A stretch of DNA of 64,000 bases. It comes from an uncultured Muribaculaceae bacterium (GTDB lineage: Bacteria; Bacteroidota; Bacteroidia; Bacteroidales; Muribaculaceae). Location: assembly GCA_910589425.1 (NCBI GenBank), contig CAJUSZ010000001.1, positions 1 to 64,000 of the forward strand. Direction: 5' to 3'. Shown piece by piece: positions 51,787 through 61,529 of this stretch. The first letter of the stretch is position 1; every line of letters begins with the position of its first letter. The position numbers and the translations under genes are program-made. The notes under the pieces were generated by a model. It had not been told where the DNA came from. It ran no database searches and was given only the letters and a program-made list of their open reading frames with translations.

Positions 51787-53166
51787 ATGGAAATACCTTT
51801 CGCAGAATCTTGGAAAATCAAGATGGTGGAGCCTATCCGCAAAAGCACTCGTGAAGAACGTGAGCAATGGCTCAAAGAAGCAAATTATAATGTATTCATG
51901 CTCAAATCAGAGCAGGTTTACATCGACTGCATCACAGACTCCGGCACCGGTGCAATGAGCGATCGCCAGTGGGCAGCCATGATGACGGGAGACGAGGCTT
52001 ATGCCGGCGCCCGTTCATTTTTCGAACTGAAAGATACAATCACAAGAATCACAGGTTTCGACTATGTGATCCCGACTCATCAGGGTCGCGCAGCTGAGAA
52101 TGTACTCTTCTCTCATCTTGTAAAGCCTGGTGATTACGTTCCCGGCAACTCCCATTTCGACACAACAAAAGGCCATATCGAAAGCCGTAAGGCATTTGCT
52201 GTCGACTGCACAGTGGACGAGGCTAAAGACACTCAGCTCGAAGTCCCCTTCAAAGGCAACGTAGATCCGGCAAAACTCGAGAAAGTTCTTCAGGAGCATG
52301 GAGACAAAGTTCCGTTTGTAATCGTAACCATCACCAACAATACAGCTGGTGGTCAGCCTGTGAGCATGGCAAATCTTGCAGAAGTAAGACGCATTGCCGA
52401 CAAATACGGAAAGAGGGTTATCTTCGACTCCGCACGCTTTGCTGAGAATGCATACTTTATCAAGACCCGTGAGGAAGGATATGCCGACAAAACCATCAAG
52501 GAGATCTGCCGCGAGATGTTTGCCTTTGCTGACGGCATGACAATGTCTGCAAAAAAGGACGGCCTTGTCAATATGGGCGGCTTTATCGCAACGCGCTGGG
52601 AAGACTGGTATGAAGGAGCAAAGAAATATTGCATTCCTTTTGAAGGATTCCTCACCTATGGTGGCATGAACGGCCGCGACATGGCTGCTCTTGCTGTCGG
52701 ACTTGATGAAAACACCGAGTTCGATATGCTTGAGACCCGAATCAAGCAGGTTGAATATCTTGCAAAGAAACTGGATGAATATGGCATTCCTTACCAGCGT
52801 CCTGTTGGCGGACATGCAGTCTTCATCGATGCTGACAAAGTTCTTGACAGAATTCCCAAAGAGGAGTTCCCTGCACAGACTCTGACAATCGAACTTTATC
52901 GCGAGGCTGGTGTCCGCGGTTGTGAGATCGGCTATATCCTCGCTGACCGCGATCCCGTTACAAGAGAGAACCGCTTCGGTGGAAATGACTTCCTCCGTCT
53001 CTGCATCTGCCGCCGCACATATACCAACAACCACATGGACGTGATTGCAGCCGCCCTCAAAAACGTATATGACCGCCGTCATGAAATCACACGTGGTGTG
53101 AAAATTGTGTGGGAAACCGAGCTTATGCGCCACTTCACAGTTCAGCTTGAGCCCCTTGGCAAATAA
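51787..53166 (+). CDS. tnaA: Tryptophanase (indole-forming)
   Basis: This PLP enzyme cleaves tryptophan to indole, pyruvate and ammonia. The 459-residue sequence begins MEIPFAESWKIKMVEPI. The PLP lysine is Lys257 in MSAKKDGLVNMGG. Two residues separate it from the close relative tyrosine phenol-lyase: Asp125 in NSHFDTTKGH (Thr in phenol-lyase) and His449 in MRHFTVQLEP (Phe in phenol-lyase). Also EIG near residue 380 lacks the phenol-lyase Arg. The earlier TTG (51748) lacks homology. No tnaC leader peptide and no tryptophan permease are adjacent. Indole made by gut Bacteroidales is a known host and community signal. Confidence 0.95.
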   Translation: MEIPFAESWKIKMVEPIRKSTREEREQWLKEANYNVFMLKSEQVYIDCITDSGTGAMSDRQWAAMMTGDEAYAGARSFFELKDTITRITGFDYVIPTHQGRAAENVLFSHLVKPGDYVPGNSHFDTTKGHIESRKAFAVDCTVDEAKDTQLEVPFKGNVDPAKLEKVLQEHGDKVPFVIVTITNNTAGGQPVSMANLAEVRRIADKYGKRVIFDSARFAENAYFIKTREEGYADKTIKEICREMFAFADGMTMSAKKDGLVNMGGFIATRWEDWYEGAKKYCIPFEGFLTYGGMNGRDMAALAVGLDENTEFDMLETRIKQVEYLAKKLDEYGIPYQRPVGGHAVFIDADKVLDRIPKEEFPAQTLTIELYREAGVRGCEIGYILADRDPVTRENRFGGNDFLRLCICRRTYTNNHMDVIAAALKNVYDRRHEITRGVKIVWETELMRHFTVQLEPLGK

Positions 53167-53210
53167 AATATAGTAAGTGAGAGTGTAACAAACACCTGCT
53201 TTCCCTGTTT

Positions 53211-53255
53211 AAGAGATGTCGGAGTCACCGAATTGACGATACTCCGGCATCTTTT
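53211..53255 (+). terminator. Rho-independent terminator after tnaA
   Basis: A 15-bp stem (AAGAGATGTCGGAGT 53211-53225 with 53241-53255, two G-T pairs) around a 15-nt loop, ending in CTTTT followed by CATTTTT. Confidence 0.85.
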
Positions 53256-53283
53256 CATTTTTATCACAACATAACAACAGATT

Positions 53284-54123
53284 ATGAAAATACTGAATTG
53301 CCTGTTTGTTCCTGCTGCGTTGATGTTTTCAGCCGTGACAACCTCATGTGTAGCGTCAGGAACATCAAATGCTAAAAACAGTACATTGACGTCCAGGACA
53401 TTTGAGCTTCCTGCATTCAATGCGATCAGCAACGAAACAATTGTTGATATAGACGTACGCGTGGGTGATAGTCAGAATGTGTCGCTCGAAGCGCCAACAA
53501 GCCATATCGACCGATTCACACTTAGTGTGAAAGACGGCAAACTTGTCATAGCCTCTAAAGGGAACATCCGTATGGAAGGTGGCTCGAAGTCCTATAAGAT
53601 GACTATACAAATGAAGGAACTGCGGTCTGTTGATGTAAGTGGGTCGGGGGATATCGACATCCTCGAAAGTATTTCTGTACCGGAACTGTCATTGTCCGTA
53701 AATGGATCCGGAGACATAAGTGCCGAGAATATCAGCGTAGATAAGATAATGGTAAAGGTTAACGGATCTGGAGATGTGGATATAGCCGGCACTACATCCA
53801 CTGCAGGTTTAACCGTATCCGGCTCAGGAGATATAGACGCATCCTTGTCGGGAATCAAGCATATCAATGCCGCTATCTACGGATCTGGCGACATCACGCT
53901 TTCCGGCAATTCAGCGAAAGGGACATTTGTCTCCAATGGTTCCGGAGATTTTAATGCCACCAAAATGATTATTCAGGACTTAAGCGCCACATCCAACGGC
54001 TCGGGTGACATAGACTGTTATTGCAAAGGGACGTTCAGCGGCAGTGCCAATGGCTCTGGCGACATAACCGTTTTAGGGCAAAAACAAAAAGGTAAGATTT
54101 CGCGCAATGTGATTCTCAAGTAA
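53284..54123 (+). CDS. DUF2807 (head-GIN) lipoprotein with GSGD repeats
   Basis: This is a putative outer-surface or periplasmic protein of 279 residues. A lipoprotein signal is present (lipobox VTTSC near residue 22). The body (about 45-265) holds eight copies of a GSGD(I/V/F) turn, spaced about 19-21 residues apart, with NGSGDI the commonest form. This is the DUF2807 repeat, expected to build a parallel beta-helix. The function of the family is unknown. It sits between two terminators and is probably monocistronic; I saw no clear promoter in the 28 nt after the tnaA terminator. Confidence 0.88.
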   Translation: MKILNCLFVPAALMFSAVTTSCVASGTSNAKNSTLTSRTFELPAFNAISNETIVDIDVRVGDSQNVSLEAPTSHIDRFTLSVKDGKLVIASKGNIRMEGGSKSYKMTIQMKELRSVDVSGSGDIDILESISVPELSLSVNGSGDISAENISVDKIMVKVNGSGDVDIAGTTSTAGLTVSGSGDIDASLSGIKHINAAIYGSGDITLSGNSAKGTFVSNGSGDFNATKMIIQDLSATSNGSGDIDCYCKGTFSGSANGSGDITVLGQKQKGKISRNVILK

Positions 54124-54143
54124 TTGGGAGTAGATTATCACTG

Positions 54144-54192
54144 ATCGAACAGGAGACAAACACTAATCATGGGTGTTTGTCTCCTGTTCGAT
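54144..54192. terminator. Bidirectional hairpin between the DUF2807 gene and pyrD
   Basis: A 20-bp perfect stem (ATCGAACAGGAGACAAACAC 54144-54163 with 54173-54192) and a 9-nt loop between convergent genes. The stem is strong, though neither side has a long T tract. Confidence 0.8.
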
Positions 54193-54195
54193 TTG

Positions 54196-55104
54196 TTAAA
54201 CTATACCGCGAAGTTCACTGATGTCTGTTACGCCATGTCGTTGGCAATAATCAGTTATCTCATCAATTATCTGCATTGTCGCTGCGGGATTTACAAAGTT
54301 GGCAGAGCCGATTTCCACAGCAGAAGCCCCGGCCATGATGAATTCCAGCGCATCCCGGCCATTCATGATGCCACCGAGGCCAATTACCGGTATTTTCACA
54401 GATTTTGCAACTTGCCAGACCATTCTTACCGCTATCGGGCGTATGCAGGGGCCTGACAGTCCTCCGGTAACAGTACTCAGGACAGGTTTACGTCTCTCCA
54501 CATCTATGGCCATGCCGAGGAATGTGTTCACGAGCGATACAGAATCAGCACCGGATGCCTCTACAGCTCTGGCTATCTCAGTGATATCCGTTACATTGGG
54601 GGATAGTTTCACGATCAAATGGCGATCCCACTCTTTTCGTGCAGCCAATGTAACGGTCTCAGCACCGCTACAGGTTGTGCCATAGGCCATTCCGCCCTGT
54701 TTGACATTCGGGCAGGAAATATTGATTTCAACAGCTTTTACAAATTCGAGTGAATTAAGACGTCTGCATACTTCTGCATAGTGTTCAGGCTGCGAACCGC
54801 TTACGTTGACAATAATCGGAGTGCCAATGTTTTTGATCTCAGGATATATCTCGTTTATGAAATAATCCACTCCTTTATTTTGCAGGCCTACCGCGTTGAT
54901 CATTCCTGATGGAGTTTCGGCCATGCGTGGATAAGGGTTTCCCTGACGTGGTTCAAGTGTCGTTCCCTTGACGATTATTGCGCCGAGTCTTTTTAAGTCT
55001 ACGAGATCAGAAAATTCCGGTCCGTAGCCGAAAGTCCCGGATGCCGTCATCACCGGATTTTTGAGTTGAAGACCTTTGCCAAGATCGATATTAAGATTTA
55101 CCAT
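54196..55104 (-). CDS. pyrD: Dihydroorotate dehydrogenase B, catalytic subunit
   Basis: The enzyme oxidises dihydroorotate to orotate in pyrimidine synthesis. The 302-residue class 1B enzyme has [12 protein letters not shown], the FMN and substrate loop [17 protein letters not shown] with catalytic base Cys131, and the FMN phosphate site [25 protein letters not shown]. The Cys base (not Ser) together with an adjacent PyrK subunit marks the NAD-linked 1B form. It overlaps pyrK by 7 nt. Confidence 0.96.
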   Translation of the reverse strand: MVNLNIDLGKGLQLKNPVMTASGTFGYGPEFSDLVDLKRLGAIIVKGTTLEPRQGNPYPRMAETPSGMINAVGLQNKGVDYFINEIYPEIKNIGTPIIVNVSGSQPEHYAEVCRRLNSLEFVKAVEINISCPNVKQGGMAYGTTCSGAETVTLAARKEWDRHLIVKLSPNVTDITEIARAVEASGADSVSLVNTFLGMAIDVERRKPVLSTVTGGLSGPCIRPIAVRMVWQVAKSVKIPVIGLGGIMNGRDALEFIMAGASAVEIGSANFVNPAATMQIIDEITDYCQRHGVTDISELRGIV

Positions 55105-55880
55105 TTCAGCTGATTTATATTGAATACAGGACCTTCCTTACATACGCATACGTTGCCTTTGTCGGCCGTGTCTTCCACGCAACACAGACAGGCTCCTAAA
55201 CCGCATGCCATAACATTCTCAAGACTTACATGACAGTCAATGTGTCTCTCTCCTGCGATTTTTGCAATGCCTTTCATCATCGGGAGCGGACCGCAACAAT
55301 AGATATTTGTCCAGTCTTTCTCAAGAACCGTATTCTGTGTTACAAATCCTTTTTCTCCCATCGAACCGTCATCGGTTGATACGAACAGATTTCCGTGGGC
55401 TGAGAGTTCATCGGTCAGAATAAGCCGGTCTTTGGAAATCGCTCCAATCAGGATAGTCGGTGTGATTCCCATTGCACGCATTCTTTTGGCGAGTAGGAGC
55501 ATAGGCGCGATTCCCACTCCTCCAGCCACGAGCAATGGCTTTTCTCCGCAGCATTCAAGGCTGAATCCGTTGCCAAGAGGCAAAAGAATGTTGAAAACGT
55601 CTCCATCCTTTGCCGCACATAAAGCGTGGGTGGCGGCACCAGCATCTTTTACATACAGAGTCAGGATACCATTCTCTACGTCAACATCGCAAATGGATAT
55701 TGGACGCCGTAGAAATGTGGAATGCGATTGAAGAACCTGAACGTTGACAAATTGACCCGGTTCCGCTTCAGCAAGAGCCTTGAGGCCGGTGTTCCTGTCA
55801 GAGCATTCAAGTCTCAGCATAGCATCTCCGGCTGAGGTTAGTTTTTTATTAACAAGAATAAAATCGGATAGATATTTCAT
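55098..55880 (-). CDS. pyrK: Dihydroorotate dehydrogenase electron-transfer subunit
   Basis: This subunit passes electrons from the catalytic subunit to NAD through FAD and a [2Fe-2S] cluster. The 260-residue protein has the FAD-binding segment [12 protein letters not shown] near 56-67, an NAD-binding [15 protein letters not shown] near 120-134, and cluster cysteines Cys226, Cys231, Cys234 and Cys247 (C-x4-C-x2-C-x12-C). The complex with PyrD is a heterotetramer in this class. It starts 16 nt after the MerR gene. Confidence 0.96.
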   Translation of the reverse strand: MKYLSDFILVNKKLTSAGDAMLRLECSDRNTGLKALAEAEPGQFVNVQVLQSHSTFLRRPISICDVDVENGILTLYVKDAGAATHALCAAKDGDVFNILLPLGNGFSLECCGEKPLLVAGGVGIAPMLLLAKRMRAMGITPTILIGAISKDRLILTDELSAHGNLFVSTDDGSMGEKGFVTQNTVLEKDWTNIYCCGPLPMMKGIAKIAGERHIDCHVSLENVMACGLGACLCCVEDTADKGNVCVCKEGPVFNINQLKW

Positions 55881-55896
55881 ATACGATAATTTGAAA

Positions 55897-56253
55897 TCAT
55901 TTGTTGAATTTTTCGTCCTGAATCCGCTTCGACAATGCGTTCATGAGACCTTTCATCTGCACTTTTATCTCTTCAAGACTGGAAACAATCCCCATTTGCC
56001 TGTCAATGTTATGTTTATTGACTCTCATTTGTTCTTTTGCCGCTTCAAGCTTGAGACCCTTGACTTTAACAAGAAAATAGATCATTCTCAGTTTTTCTAT
56101 ATCGGAAGTTGTGTAGCGTCTCGCATGACTCAGGCTTCTTTTGGGAGAGAGTTCTGTAAACTCATTTTCCCAATACCTGAGAGTGGACGGTTGCACACCG
56201 ATAATTTCGGCCACTTCCCTGATTCTATAAAACTGCTTGTTAATATCTGGCAT
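55897..56253 (-). CDS. MerR-family transcriptional regulator
   Basis: This DNA-binding protein of 118 residues has an N-terminal winged helix-turn-helix (about 7-75, YRIREVAEIIGVQPSTLRYWE then RRYTTSDIEKLRMI) and a coiled coil at the C-terminus (about 80-118). There is no cysteine-rich effector domain, so it is not a metal sensor. It sits between the M23 peptidase gene and pyrK on the same strand, and is probably co-transcribed. Its target is unknown. Confidence 0.9.
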   Translation of the reverse strand: MPDINKQFYRIREVAEIIGVQPSTLRYWENEFTELSPKRSLSHARRYTTSDIEKLRMIYFLVKVKGLKLEAAKEQMRVNKHNIDRQMGIVSSLEEIKVQMKGLMNALSKRIQDEKFNK

Positions 56254-56316
56254 GTCTTGGAGTGTGTTTAATGTTTACTGAAAATCATCCGGGTAAAGTT
56301 TGAGAGTTACGCATTC

Positions 56317-57282
56317 TCAATCCATTACATGTCCGGCATTCTCGGCAAGACGTATCATCTGATCGTATGCTTCAGGAGTTATGTCCATAAAGTAATAGTT
56401 CACGGGGTTTTGCGGTTCATCTCTGAATCTTACTTCGTAATGAAGATGCGGGCCTGTTGACTTTCCGGTAGAACCGACTTCGCCAATGCGCTCTCCACGA
56501 TGGACCATCTGTCCCTCCTTCACCAATATTTTGGAAAGATGGCCATATCTGGTCAGGTAATTATAACCATGATCTATATCGATACAATTTCCATACCCGC
56601 CTTTCCAATCCGCTGTGGTAACTCGGCCGTCGGCTGTAGCATATACACTCGTTCCCTCCTGGGCGGCAAAATCAAGACCTGCATGAAATGCAGTCGCGCC
56701 ATAAACGGGATCCCTGCGATAGCCGTAGCCCGAAGACATTGTATAGTCCTCTATATTTATAGGCAATATTGATGGAATATGGTCGAGCTTATCCTGCTGC
56801 CGGGAGGCCATAACTCTTAATTCATCGAATGAGATTGACTGGGCATACAGGCAACGGTCGAAATAGTCGAGACGTCGTGTGAAGTCGGTTATGAGCTTTG
56901 AGTCAGACAGCCCGCGCAATTCCCTGTAACGCTCCTCATTGTCAAGTCCGGCAAGACGCTGTCCGCGGCTTAGTGGCTCCATCTGCATCATGACCCTGTA
57001 GAAATTATCATCCCTGCTCTGAATATTTTTCATCACCTTAAGTGAGTTTTCGAGTCGGCGGCTGAGAATGTTATACTGCGCTTTCAGCTGACGGTTTTCC
57101 GCTCTAAGATTCTTTTCAGCCGGTGTGTCATAGCATAAAAAGACGATAAATACGGCAGCAAGGGCAATGATTGCGGCAAGAATAAGCACTTTGGCAAGTC
57201 CGGACAACTTATTCCTGAGCGTGGAATAGACCCGCTCGTAGTTGTCTGTTTCTGGATTGTATTTATAGTATACGGTTTTCAC
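56317..57282 (-). CDS. Membrane-anchored M23 (LytM) peptidase
   Basis: This peptidoglycan endopeptidase has 321 residues. A cytoplasmic N-terminus is followed by one membrane helix (about 27-50), a coiled coil (about 55-95) and a LytM domain (about 178-305). The zinc ligands His200 and Asp204 in HAGLDFAAQEG and His281 in HLHYEVRF, with His279, are all present, so it should be catalytic rather than an EnvC-type activator. The start codon is GTG (57282). It shares its promoter region with alaS, whose complete promoter overlaps its own. It heads an operon with the MerR, pyrK and pyrD genes. Confidence 0.93.
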   Translation of the reverse strand: MKTVYYKYNPETDNYERVYSTLRNKLSGLAKVLILAAIIALAAVFIVFLCYDTPAEKNLRAENRQLKAQYNILSRRLENSLKVMKNIQSRDDNFYRVMMQMEPLSRGQRLAGLDNEERYRELRGLSDSKLITDFTRRLDYFDRCLYAQSISFDELRVMASRQQDKLDHIPSILPINIEDYTMSSGYGYRRDPVYGATAFHAGLDFAAQEGTSVYATADGRVTTADWKGGYGNCIDIDHGYNYLTRYGHLSKILVKEGQMVHRGERIGEVGSTGKSTGPHLHYEVRFRDEPQNPVNYYFMDITPEAYDQMIRLAENAGHVMD

Positions 57283-57319
57283 TCTTGTGATTCCGGTCTG
57301 TATTCAAGCCATGTATCAA

Positions 57320-57351
57320 TTTGCAAAATTACGAAAGATTTGCTAATTTTG
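57320..57351 (+). promoter_or_regulatory. alaS promoter, overlapping the M23 promoter
   Basis: TTTG at 57320-57323, a 20-nt spacer and TAATTTTG at 57344-57351 match exactly. Transcription should begin near 57355, leaving a leader of about 54 nt to the alaS ATG. Confidence 0.9.
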
Positions 57352-57355
57352 CAAA
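57324..57355 (-). promoter_or_regulatory. M23 peptidase promoter, overlapping the alaS promoter
   Basis: On the minus strand, TTTG (57355-57352), a 20-nt spacer and TAATTTTG (57331-57324) match exactly. It is the mirror image of the alaS promoter, so each -33 element abuts the other's -7 box. Start is near 57320, about 38 nt before the GTG at 57282. Confidence 0.9.
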
Positions 57356-57408
57356 TCCAACAGTCTTTCAGCCTTTGACGGCAGGTCAGACATAATGAAA
57401 GCAAAACA

Positions 57409-60030
57409 ATGACATCCACAGAAATACGCGAAGCATTCAAAAACTTTTTTGCAGGTAAAGGCCACAGGATTGTGCCTTCTGCCCCGATGGTGATTAAAGA
57501 CGATCCTACATTGATGTTCACAAACGCTGGAATGAATCAGTTCAAGGACATCATTCTCGGACAGCGCAATGCGGAAGTGCCAAGAATGGCAGACAGCCAG
57601 AAATGTCTGAGAGTAAGTGGCAAGCACAACGACCTTGAGGAAGTGGGACATGACACTTATCATCATACTATGTTCGAGATGCTCGGCAACTGGTCTTTCG
57701 GAGACTATTTCAAACGCGAGGCAATCGACTGGGCATGGGAGTTTCTTGTGGATGTGCTTGGATTGGATCCGTCCCGACTTTATGCGACCGTATTCGAGGG
57801 AAATCCTGCCGATAACCTGGAACGGGACAATGAGGCCGCATCTATATGGGAGCGCCATCTTTCCCCGGATCATATCATAAACGGCAATAAGCATGATAAT
57901 TTCTGGGAAATGGGAGATACAGGCCCCTGCGGCCCCTGCTCGGAAATCCATATCGATCTTCGGTCTGACGAAGAAAGGGCCGCTGTTCCCGGTGCGTCGC
58001 TTGTCAACAAAGACAATCCGCTTGTAATTGAGATATGGAATCTTGTCTTCATGCAATATGAGCGTAAAGCTGATGGCAAACTTGAGCCATTGCCTTTCAA
58101 AGTGATAGATACAGGTATGGGATTTGAACGCCTGTGCATGGCTATGCAGGGTAAAAAATCCAACTATGATACCGATGTCTTCACTCCACTCATAGCGGAG
58201 ATCTCAAAATTATCCGGGAAGGAATATGGCAAGGATGAGAAAACCGACGTCGCAATGCGGGTTGTCGCCGACCATTTGCGTACGATCGCATTCTCTATAG
58301 CTGACTCCCAGCTCCCGTCCAACGCCAAGGCTGGATATGTAATCCGCCGAATCCTGCGCCGGGCTGTAAGATATGCTTATACATTCCTTGGTGCAAGCGA
58401 GGCATTTATGTATCGTCTGGTGGATAAGCTTGTTGAACAGATGGGCGACGCTTATCCTGAGATCCGACTGCAGAAAGATCTTATCACCAAAGTGATCAAG
58501 GAAGAAGAAGATTCTTTCTTGCGCACATTGGACAATGGCATCGGTATGCTTGACACTGTGATGAAAAAAGTGAAATCAGAGGGCAAGACTGCGATCGATG
58601 GCAAAGATGCGTTTGTGCTTTACGATACATACGGATTCCCGCTTGACCTGACGGAACTGATCCTGCGTGAAAATGGATTCACTCTCGACCATGCTGGTTT
58701 CGACAAGGAGATGGAGATGCAGAAAGCACGTGCGCGTAATGCCGCGGCTGTCGAGACAGGTGATTGGGTCATCATATCGGAAGGGGAGCAGGAATTTGTA
58801 GGCTACGATTCAGCTGAATGCGAAACCGATATACTGCGTTACCGTAAAGTTAAGCAGAAAAACAAGGAGTTCTATCAGATCATTTTGCGTAAAACGCCAT
58901 TTTATGCTGAAATGGGCGGACAAACAGGCGATCGTGGCAAATTGATCGATTCTGATGGAAATTCGATAGATATTTTCGATACAAAACGCGAGAATGGAGT
59001 CGGCATTCACCTTGCCAACAAAATGCCGTCAGCACCCGACGGAAACTTTATAGCAAGGATAGACATAGAGTCAAGAAAAGCTACATCGGCAAACCATTCC
59101 GCAACGCATCTTATCCACGAAGCGCTGCGTGAAGTGCTTGGTTCACACGTCGAGCAGAAAGGCTCGTTTGTCTCTCCGGAGATGCTGCGTTTCGACTTCT
59201 CTCATTTCCAGAAAGTTTCTCCGGAGCAATTGCGGCAGGTGGAGCATTTGGTCAATTCCCGCATTCGCAAGGCTATTCAACTTGAAGAATGCCGCGATCT
59301 TCCTATAGCCGAGGCAAAAGCTATGGGAGCCATGGCACTGTTTGGTGAAAAGTATGGAGATAAGGTCCGTGTGGTTAAATTTGGTGACTCCATCGAGTTG
59401 TGTGGAGGCACACATGTGGCTAACACGGGAAATATCGGCATGGTCAGAATTGTCGCGGAAAGTTCTATTGCGGCTGGAATCCGTCGTATAGAGGCATTGA
59501 GTGGCGAGGCTGTGGAGAAAATGCTCGATCATCTTCAGGATACGATGAAGGACGTCGCTTCATTTCTTGGTAATGCATCGGATATCAGGATAGCCGTTCA
59601 GAAAGCGATCAAAGAGAACGCGGATTTGAAACATCAGGTAGAAGAGTTCTTTGAGGAGCGTATCAAAGCGATAACGAAGGCGACTCTTGAGAGTGCGAAA
59701 GATATAAATGGAATAAAGGTCTGCATGCAGACTGGCTTGATGATGCCCGACGTTGTAAAGAATGTGGCGTTCGGAATTCGCAAAGCATCGCCGGAGCATA
59801 CCGTATTTATCGGTGCGACACACGGTGGGGACAAGCCGTTGCTTACCCTAATGATTTCCGATGATCTTGTAAAGGAGGGGCTGAACGCGTCATCAATAGT
59901 CAGGGAGGCAGCCAAGTCTATCAAGGGCGGCGGAGGAGGACAGCCATTTTTCGCTCAGGCTGGTGGCAAGGATCCCGACGGACTGATTTCAGCGGCTGAC
60001 AAAATGCGTGAACTGCTTGGATTAGCATAA
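57409..60030 (+). CDS. alaS: Alanyl-tRNA synthetase
   Basis: The enzyme charges tRNA-Ala and edits mischarged Ser and Gly. The 873-residue protein has the class II catalytic core with [18 protein letters not shown] near 84-101, [12 protein letters not shown] near 169-180 and DTGMGFERL near 232. The editing domain (about 550-710) has the zinc ligands in [14 protein letters not shown] and [12 protein letters not shown]. The C-Ala domain (about 740-873) ends [16 protein letters not shown]. All key motifs are intact. It is divergently transcribed from the M23 gene. Confidence 0.97.
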   Translation: MTSTEIREAFKNFFAGKGHRIVPSAPMVIKDDPTLMFTNAGMNQFKDIILGQRNAEVPRMADSQKCLRVSGKHNDLEEVGHDTYHHTMFEMLGNWSFGDYFKREAIDWAWEFLVDVLGLDPSRLYATVFEGNPADNLERDNEAASIWERHLSPDHIINGNKHDNFWEMGDTGPCGPCSEIHIDLRSDEERAAVPGASLVNKDNPLVIEIWNLVFMQYERKADGKLEPLPFKVIDTGMGFERLCMAMQGKKSNYDTDVFTPLIAEISKLSGKEYGKDEKTDVAMRVVADHLRTIAFSIADSQLPSNAKAGYVIRRILRRAVRYAYTFLGASEAFMYRLVDKLVEQMGDAYPEIRLQKDLITKVIKEEEDSFLRTLDNGIGMLDTVMKKVKSEGKTAIDGKDAFVLYDTYGFPLDLTELILRENGFTLDHAGFDKEMEMQKARARNAAAVETGDWVIISEGEQEFVGYDSAECETDILRYRKVKQKNKEFYQIILRKTPFYAEMGGQTGDRGKLIDSDGNSIDIFDTKRENGVGIHLANKMPSAPDGNFIARIDIESRKATSANHSATHLIHEALREVLGSHVEQKGSFVSPEMLRFDFSHFQKVSPEQLRQVEHLVNSRIRKAIQLEECRDLPIAEAKAMGAMALFGEKYGDKVRVVKFGDSIELCGGTHVANTGNIGMVRIVAESSIAAGIRRIEALSGEAVEKMLDHLQDTMKDVASFLGNASDIRIAVQKAIKENADLKHQVEEFFEERIKAITKATLESAKDINGIKVCMQTGLMMPDVVKNVAFGIRKASPEHTVFIGATHGGDKPLLTLMISDDLVKEGLNASSIVREAAKSIKGGGGGQPFFAQAGGKDPDGLISAADKMRELLGLA

Positions 60031-60048
60031 TTGTTTCATTATACGTTA

Positions 60049-60083
60049 AGTCCGTATCTGAGAACATCAGGTGCGGGCTTTTG
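60049..60083 (+). terminator. Terminator after alaS
   Basis: AGTCCGTATCTGA (60049-60061) pairs along its whole length with TCAGGTGCGGGCT (60067-60079, G-T pairs included) around GAACA, and is followed by TTT(G). It lies 18 nt past the alaS stop. Confidence 0.75.
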
Positions 60084-60157
60084 TCATACACAATAAACCG
60101 TGAGAGGGGGACGTTTAAATTAGAGTTTGTTTAACAAATCTGAATCCATAGATCTGC

Positions 60158-61504
60158 ATGTCGATCAATAAATATTATATAGTTACGGCGCTGATTTTTA
60201 TGTCCATTGGTATGGCGGCAGCTTCGCCCGTTACGGTCAATGGCACACCCTTGCCACCGATTGCTGTGACCGCCGATAAAAGTTCCGGACTTGATGAAGT
60301 ACTTGTTGTAAATTCGGTTTATGCCCCGGAAGTCTCTTATGAGTCCTCATCTACGTCAACAAGGCCTAAATGGTATAGATATTCATCTCTCGGAGGCGGA
60401 TATGCTGAGGAAATAGCGAATGTTTCCTACGATGGAAATATGAGCGCGATCAGCAATGCAGATACCGACATGGGTTACATCATAGAAGATGGAGATTCGC
60501 GCTATTATTTCTGGATTGTCGGATATGAGAATCACGACCTGGATATAACTTCTGTATCGGTTTCCGATGAGTCAGATTGCGACCGGACCGTACTGAATGT
60601 GAGCGGGAAAGGAAGTGAGATCCATTATTATGGAATAAACGGACGAAGATTCATCCTTCCTCGCGAAATTGAAGTACGGTATCTCAACCTCGAATGGAAC
60701 GACGAGAGGAAGAATTATGAGCAGACAGAACAGATAAAGTCCATTGATGGAATAGATCATGCCATTTTAATCACTCCGCCTGTTTATTGTGCCACATCGT
60801 TCACTATAGAGGGGGACAGGTTTCTGAAAGTATGGAATCGTCAGGTTTCCGCGTCTACTCCAACATATCATCCTGTAGCGGTTGAATGCCATACTTCCGC
60901 AACCCAGGCGGAAGGCGATGATAATTCAAACCAGATTTCATCCGGTGGGGATGGACTTGGCGGGTCAGCTCCGGCCGAGATAGAATTCAACGCTTACATA
61001 ACCGATGCTGTTATTCATACTGAGTGGCAGATATCAACTGATCCGGATTTCGGAAATATAGAATACCGTCTGAATGGGCAGGATCTGAGTTTTACATTCA
61101 GAGATGAGGGAACACGATATGTCCGCTTCGTTGGCAGCAATGATAACGGATCGTGTGAGACATACGGAGACACTTATACCGTAAGCATCGGGGCTTCAGA
61201 GCTGAAATGTCCCAATGCGTTCTCGCCTGGAGCATCTGAAGGCGTGAATGATGAATGGAAAGTGGCATATCGGTCGATAGTGGATTTCGAATGCTGGATC
61301 TTCGACCGGTATGGAACAAAGATGTACCATTTCACAGATCCATCCGCCGGATGGGACGGCTGTTACAGAGGCAAGCTTGTTTCTCCAGGAGTCTATTACT
61401 ACGTTATCAAGGCAAAAGGTGCTGACGGAAAGAATTATAAACTGAGCGGAGACATAAACATTCTCCGTTATAAGGGACGGAAAGGAGTTAACTCCGGTTC
61501 TTAA
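60158..61504 (+). CDS. Secreted protein with CHU_C / gliding-motility C-terminal domain
   Basis: The 448-residue protein has a signal peptide (about 1-23, IGMAAASP). A body of unknown fold follows (about 30-330). The C-terminal domain (about 350-440) has the CHU_C hallmarks CPNAFSPGASEGVNDEWK, FDRYGTKMYHF, GWDGCYRGKLVSPGVYYY and GDINILRY. In species with a type IX secretion system, domains of this kind are type B sorting signals. No gliding or type IX machinery genes are in this window. It is 128 nt past alaS. A role at the cell surface is likely, its target unknown. Confidence 0.85.
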   Translation: MSINKYYIVTALIFMSIGMAAASPVTVNGTPLPPIAVTADKSSGLDEVLVVNSVYAPEVSYESSSTSTRPKWYRYSSLGGGYAEEIANVSYDGNMSAISNADTDMGYIIEDGDSRYYFWIVGYENHDLDITSVSVSDESDCDRTVLNVSGKGSEIHYYGINGRRFILPREIEVRYLNLEWNDERKNYEQTEQIKSIDGIDHAILITPPVYCATSFTIEGDRFLKVWNRQVSASTPTYHPVAVECHTSATQAEGDDNSNQISSGGDGLGGSAPAEIEFNAYITDAVIHTEWQISTDPDFGNIEYRLNGQDLSFTFRDEGTRYVRFVGSNDNGSCETYGDTYTVSIGASELKCPNAFSPGASEGVNDEWKVAYRSIVDFECWIFDRYGTKMYHFTDPSAGWDGCYRGKLVSPGVYYYVIKAKGADGKNYKLSGDINILRYKGRKGVNSGS

Positions 61505-61529
61505 TCAGTTTTAAAATCATAAGAAAACG

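Noticed and set aside
52015..53133. 372-codon open frame on minus, antisense to tnaA
   Set aside because: It overlaps an unmistakable tryptophanase gene and has no homology signal; long antisense frames are expected over strongly codon-biased genes.
53620..54080. Regular DNA repeats resembling a short repeat array
   Set aside because: The repeats are in frame and encode GSGD turns of the DUF2807 protein; spacers are not of constant length or unique, so this is not CRISPR.
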